Shown: positions 5,225 through 5,786 of the stretch, piece by piece | How the letters are laid out: each line of letters opens with the position of its first letter | Numbering within the stretch: position 1 is the stretch's first letter | Origin: Bacillota bacterium | GTDB taxonomy: Bacteria; Bacillota; Clostridia; UBA1381 | Length of the DNA: 5,786 nt | Assembly (NCBI GenBank): GCA_021205715.1 | Contig: JAJPXA010000197.1 | Location: 1 to 5,786 of the forward strand | Reading direction: 5' to 3' | The notes under the pieces: generated by a model | Databases searched by the model: none | Told to the model about the DNA's origin: nothing | The model's input: only the letters and a program-made list of their open reading frames with translations | Position numbers and translations under genes: made by a program

Positions 5225-5430
5225 TGATGAAAATAAATGAGCTTAGAGAAAAGTCAACGGCGGAGCTTGAAGAGGCGCTTGCCGAAAACAAGCACGAATT
5301 ATTCAACCTCAGATTTCAAAACGCTATAAATCAGTTGGATAATCCGCACAGAATAACCGAAGTTAAGAAAACAATCGCTCGTATTTTGACCATCATCCGC
5401 GAAAGAGAACTTGAGAGTTCTGCGATGTAA
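5224..5430 (+). CDS. rpmC: 50S ribosomal protein L29
   Basis: L29 is a small two-helix protein next to L23 at the tunnel exit. The 68-residue product has KINELREKSTAELEEALAEN followed by the signature HELFNLRFQNAINQLDNPHR and ITEVKKTIARI. Two starts in tandem are possible, ATG at 5224 and ATG at 5227 (67 residues); family members usually begin M-K-I, which favours the second. The first overlaps the rplP stop in TAATG. The SD is weak (AAGGA at 5210-5214), so translation may depend on coupling to rplP. Confidence 0.95.
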   Translation: MMKINELREKSTAELEEALAENKHELFNLRFQNAINQLDNPHRITEVKKTIARILTIIRERELESSAM

Positions 5431-5472
5431 GCTTGCGAGAACACAAAGAATTAGTAAAGGAGGCACTTATCA

Positions 5473-5730
5473 GTGGAAGAAAGAAACAGCCGTAAGGTTA
5501 AAATCGGTAAAGTAGTCAGCAATAAGATGGATAAGACGATTGTTGTCGCTATCGAATACAGCAAAAAACATCCGCTTTACGGTAAGATTGTAAAGCGTAC
5601 CTATAAGCTTAAGGCGCACGATGAGAACAATGAGTGTTCAATCGGCGACCAGGTAAAGGTAATGGAAACAAGACCGCTCTCAAAGGATAAGAGATGGCGA
5701 CTTGTTGAAATTGTAGAGAAAGTTAAGTAA
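5473..5730 (+). CDS. rpsQ: 30S ribosomal protein S17 (GTG start)
   Basis: S17 is a primary 16S rRNA-binding protein of the 30S body with an OB fold. The 85-residue product begins at GTG (5473-5475), the only non-ATG start here. It is supported by AAAGGAGG (5456-5463) nine bases upstream and by the typical opening ERNSRKVKIGKVVSNKMDKT. The next in-frame ATG would remove the first strand. The family end signature IGDQVKVMETRPLSKDKRWR is at about 57-76. It follows rpmC after 42 bases with no visible structure of note. Confidence 0.96.
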   Translation: MEERNSRKVKIGKVVSNKMDKTIVVAIEYSKKHPLYGKIVKRTYKLKAHDENNECSIGDQVKVMETRPLSKDKRWRLVEIVEKVK

Positions 5731-5759
5731 TTAGCTTTGCCAAGAAGGAGGAATTATAA

Positions 5760-5786
5760 ATGATACAGCAGCAGACACTTTTAAAG
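5760..5786 (+). CDS. rplN: 50S ribosomal protein L14, N-terminal fragment (cut by window edge)
   Basis: Only nine codons are present, MIQQQTLLK, the usual opening of L14. L14 binds 23S rRNA at the subunit interface and is the target of the silencing factor RsfS. AAGGAGG at 5745-5751 is eight bases before the ATG. Gene order after rpsQ supports the call: rplN is the expected next gene. The truncation is from the window boundary, not a defect. Confidence 0.92.

Overview
The window holds the first part of the bacterial S10 ribosomal-protein operon, all on the + strand. The order is rpsJ (S10), rplC (L3), rplD (L4), rplW (L23), rplB (L2), rpsS (S19), rplV (L22), rpsC (S3), rplP (L16), rpmC (L29), rpsQ (S17), and the first nine codons of rplN (L14), which runs off the right edge. 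Every gene is recognisable from its protein sequence, and no gene appears broken. The protein sequences (for example the Firmicute-type S10, L16 and L22), the strong AAGGAGG-type ribosome binding sites, frequent AGA arginine codons and moderate GC content suggest a member of the Clostridia (Bacillota), possibly a gut Oscillospiraceae-like lineage. I cannot name a genus from this sequence.

Layout: positions 1-388 are non-coding upstream DNA with many potential RNA hairpins. Within it, 172-245 reads as a terminator/antiterminator pair, which would make this an attenuated leader of the operon. From 389 the genes are packed closely. Three junctions (rplD/rplW, rpsC/rplP, rplP/rpmC) share the sequence TAATG, so stop and start codons overlap by one base. 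Two gaps stand out. The 145-base gap between rpsJ and rplC (698-842) contains several hairpins and a direct repeat. The 62-base AT-rich gap before rplV contains a good candidate internal promoter.

How the genes work together: the products are all ribosome parts made in matched amounts. L3, L4, L23, L2, L22, L16, L29 and L14 belong to the 50S subunit. S10, S19, S3 and S17 belong to the 30S subunit. L2, L3 and L4 are early 50S assembly proteins near the peptidyl-transferase centre. L4 and L22 line the narrow point of the exit tunnel, and L23 and L29 sit at the tunnel mouth where the nascent chain and targeting factors meet. S3, S10 and S19 are in the 30S head, and S17 is in the 30S body. S10 (NusE) also acts in transcription antitermination.

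The coding content is ordinary. The parts worth a second look are the RNA-like regulatory regions (leader, rpsJ-rplC gap), the candidate internal promoter, the hairpin over the rpsS ribosome binding site, an arginine-rich tail on S3, and charge changes in the L22 tunnel loop. All secondary structures were paired by eye, without energy calculation or comparative alignment.
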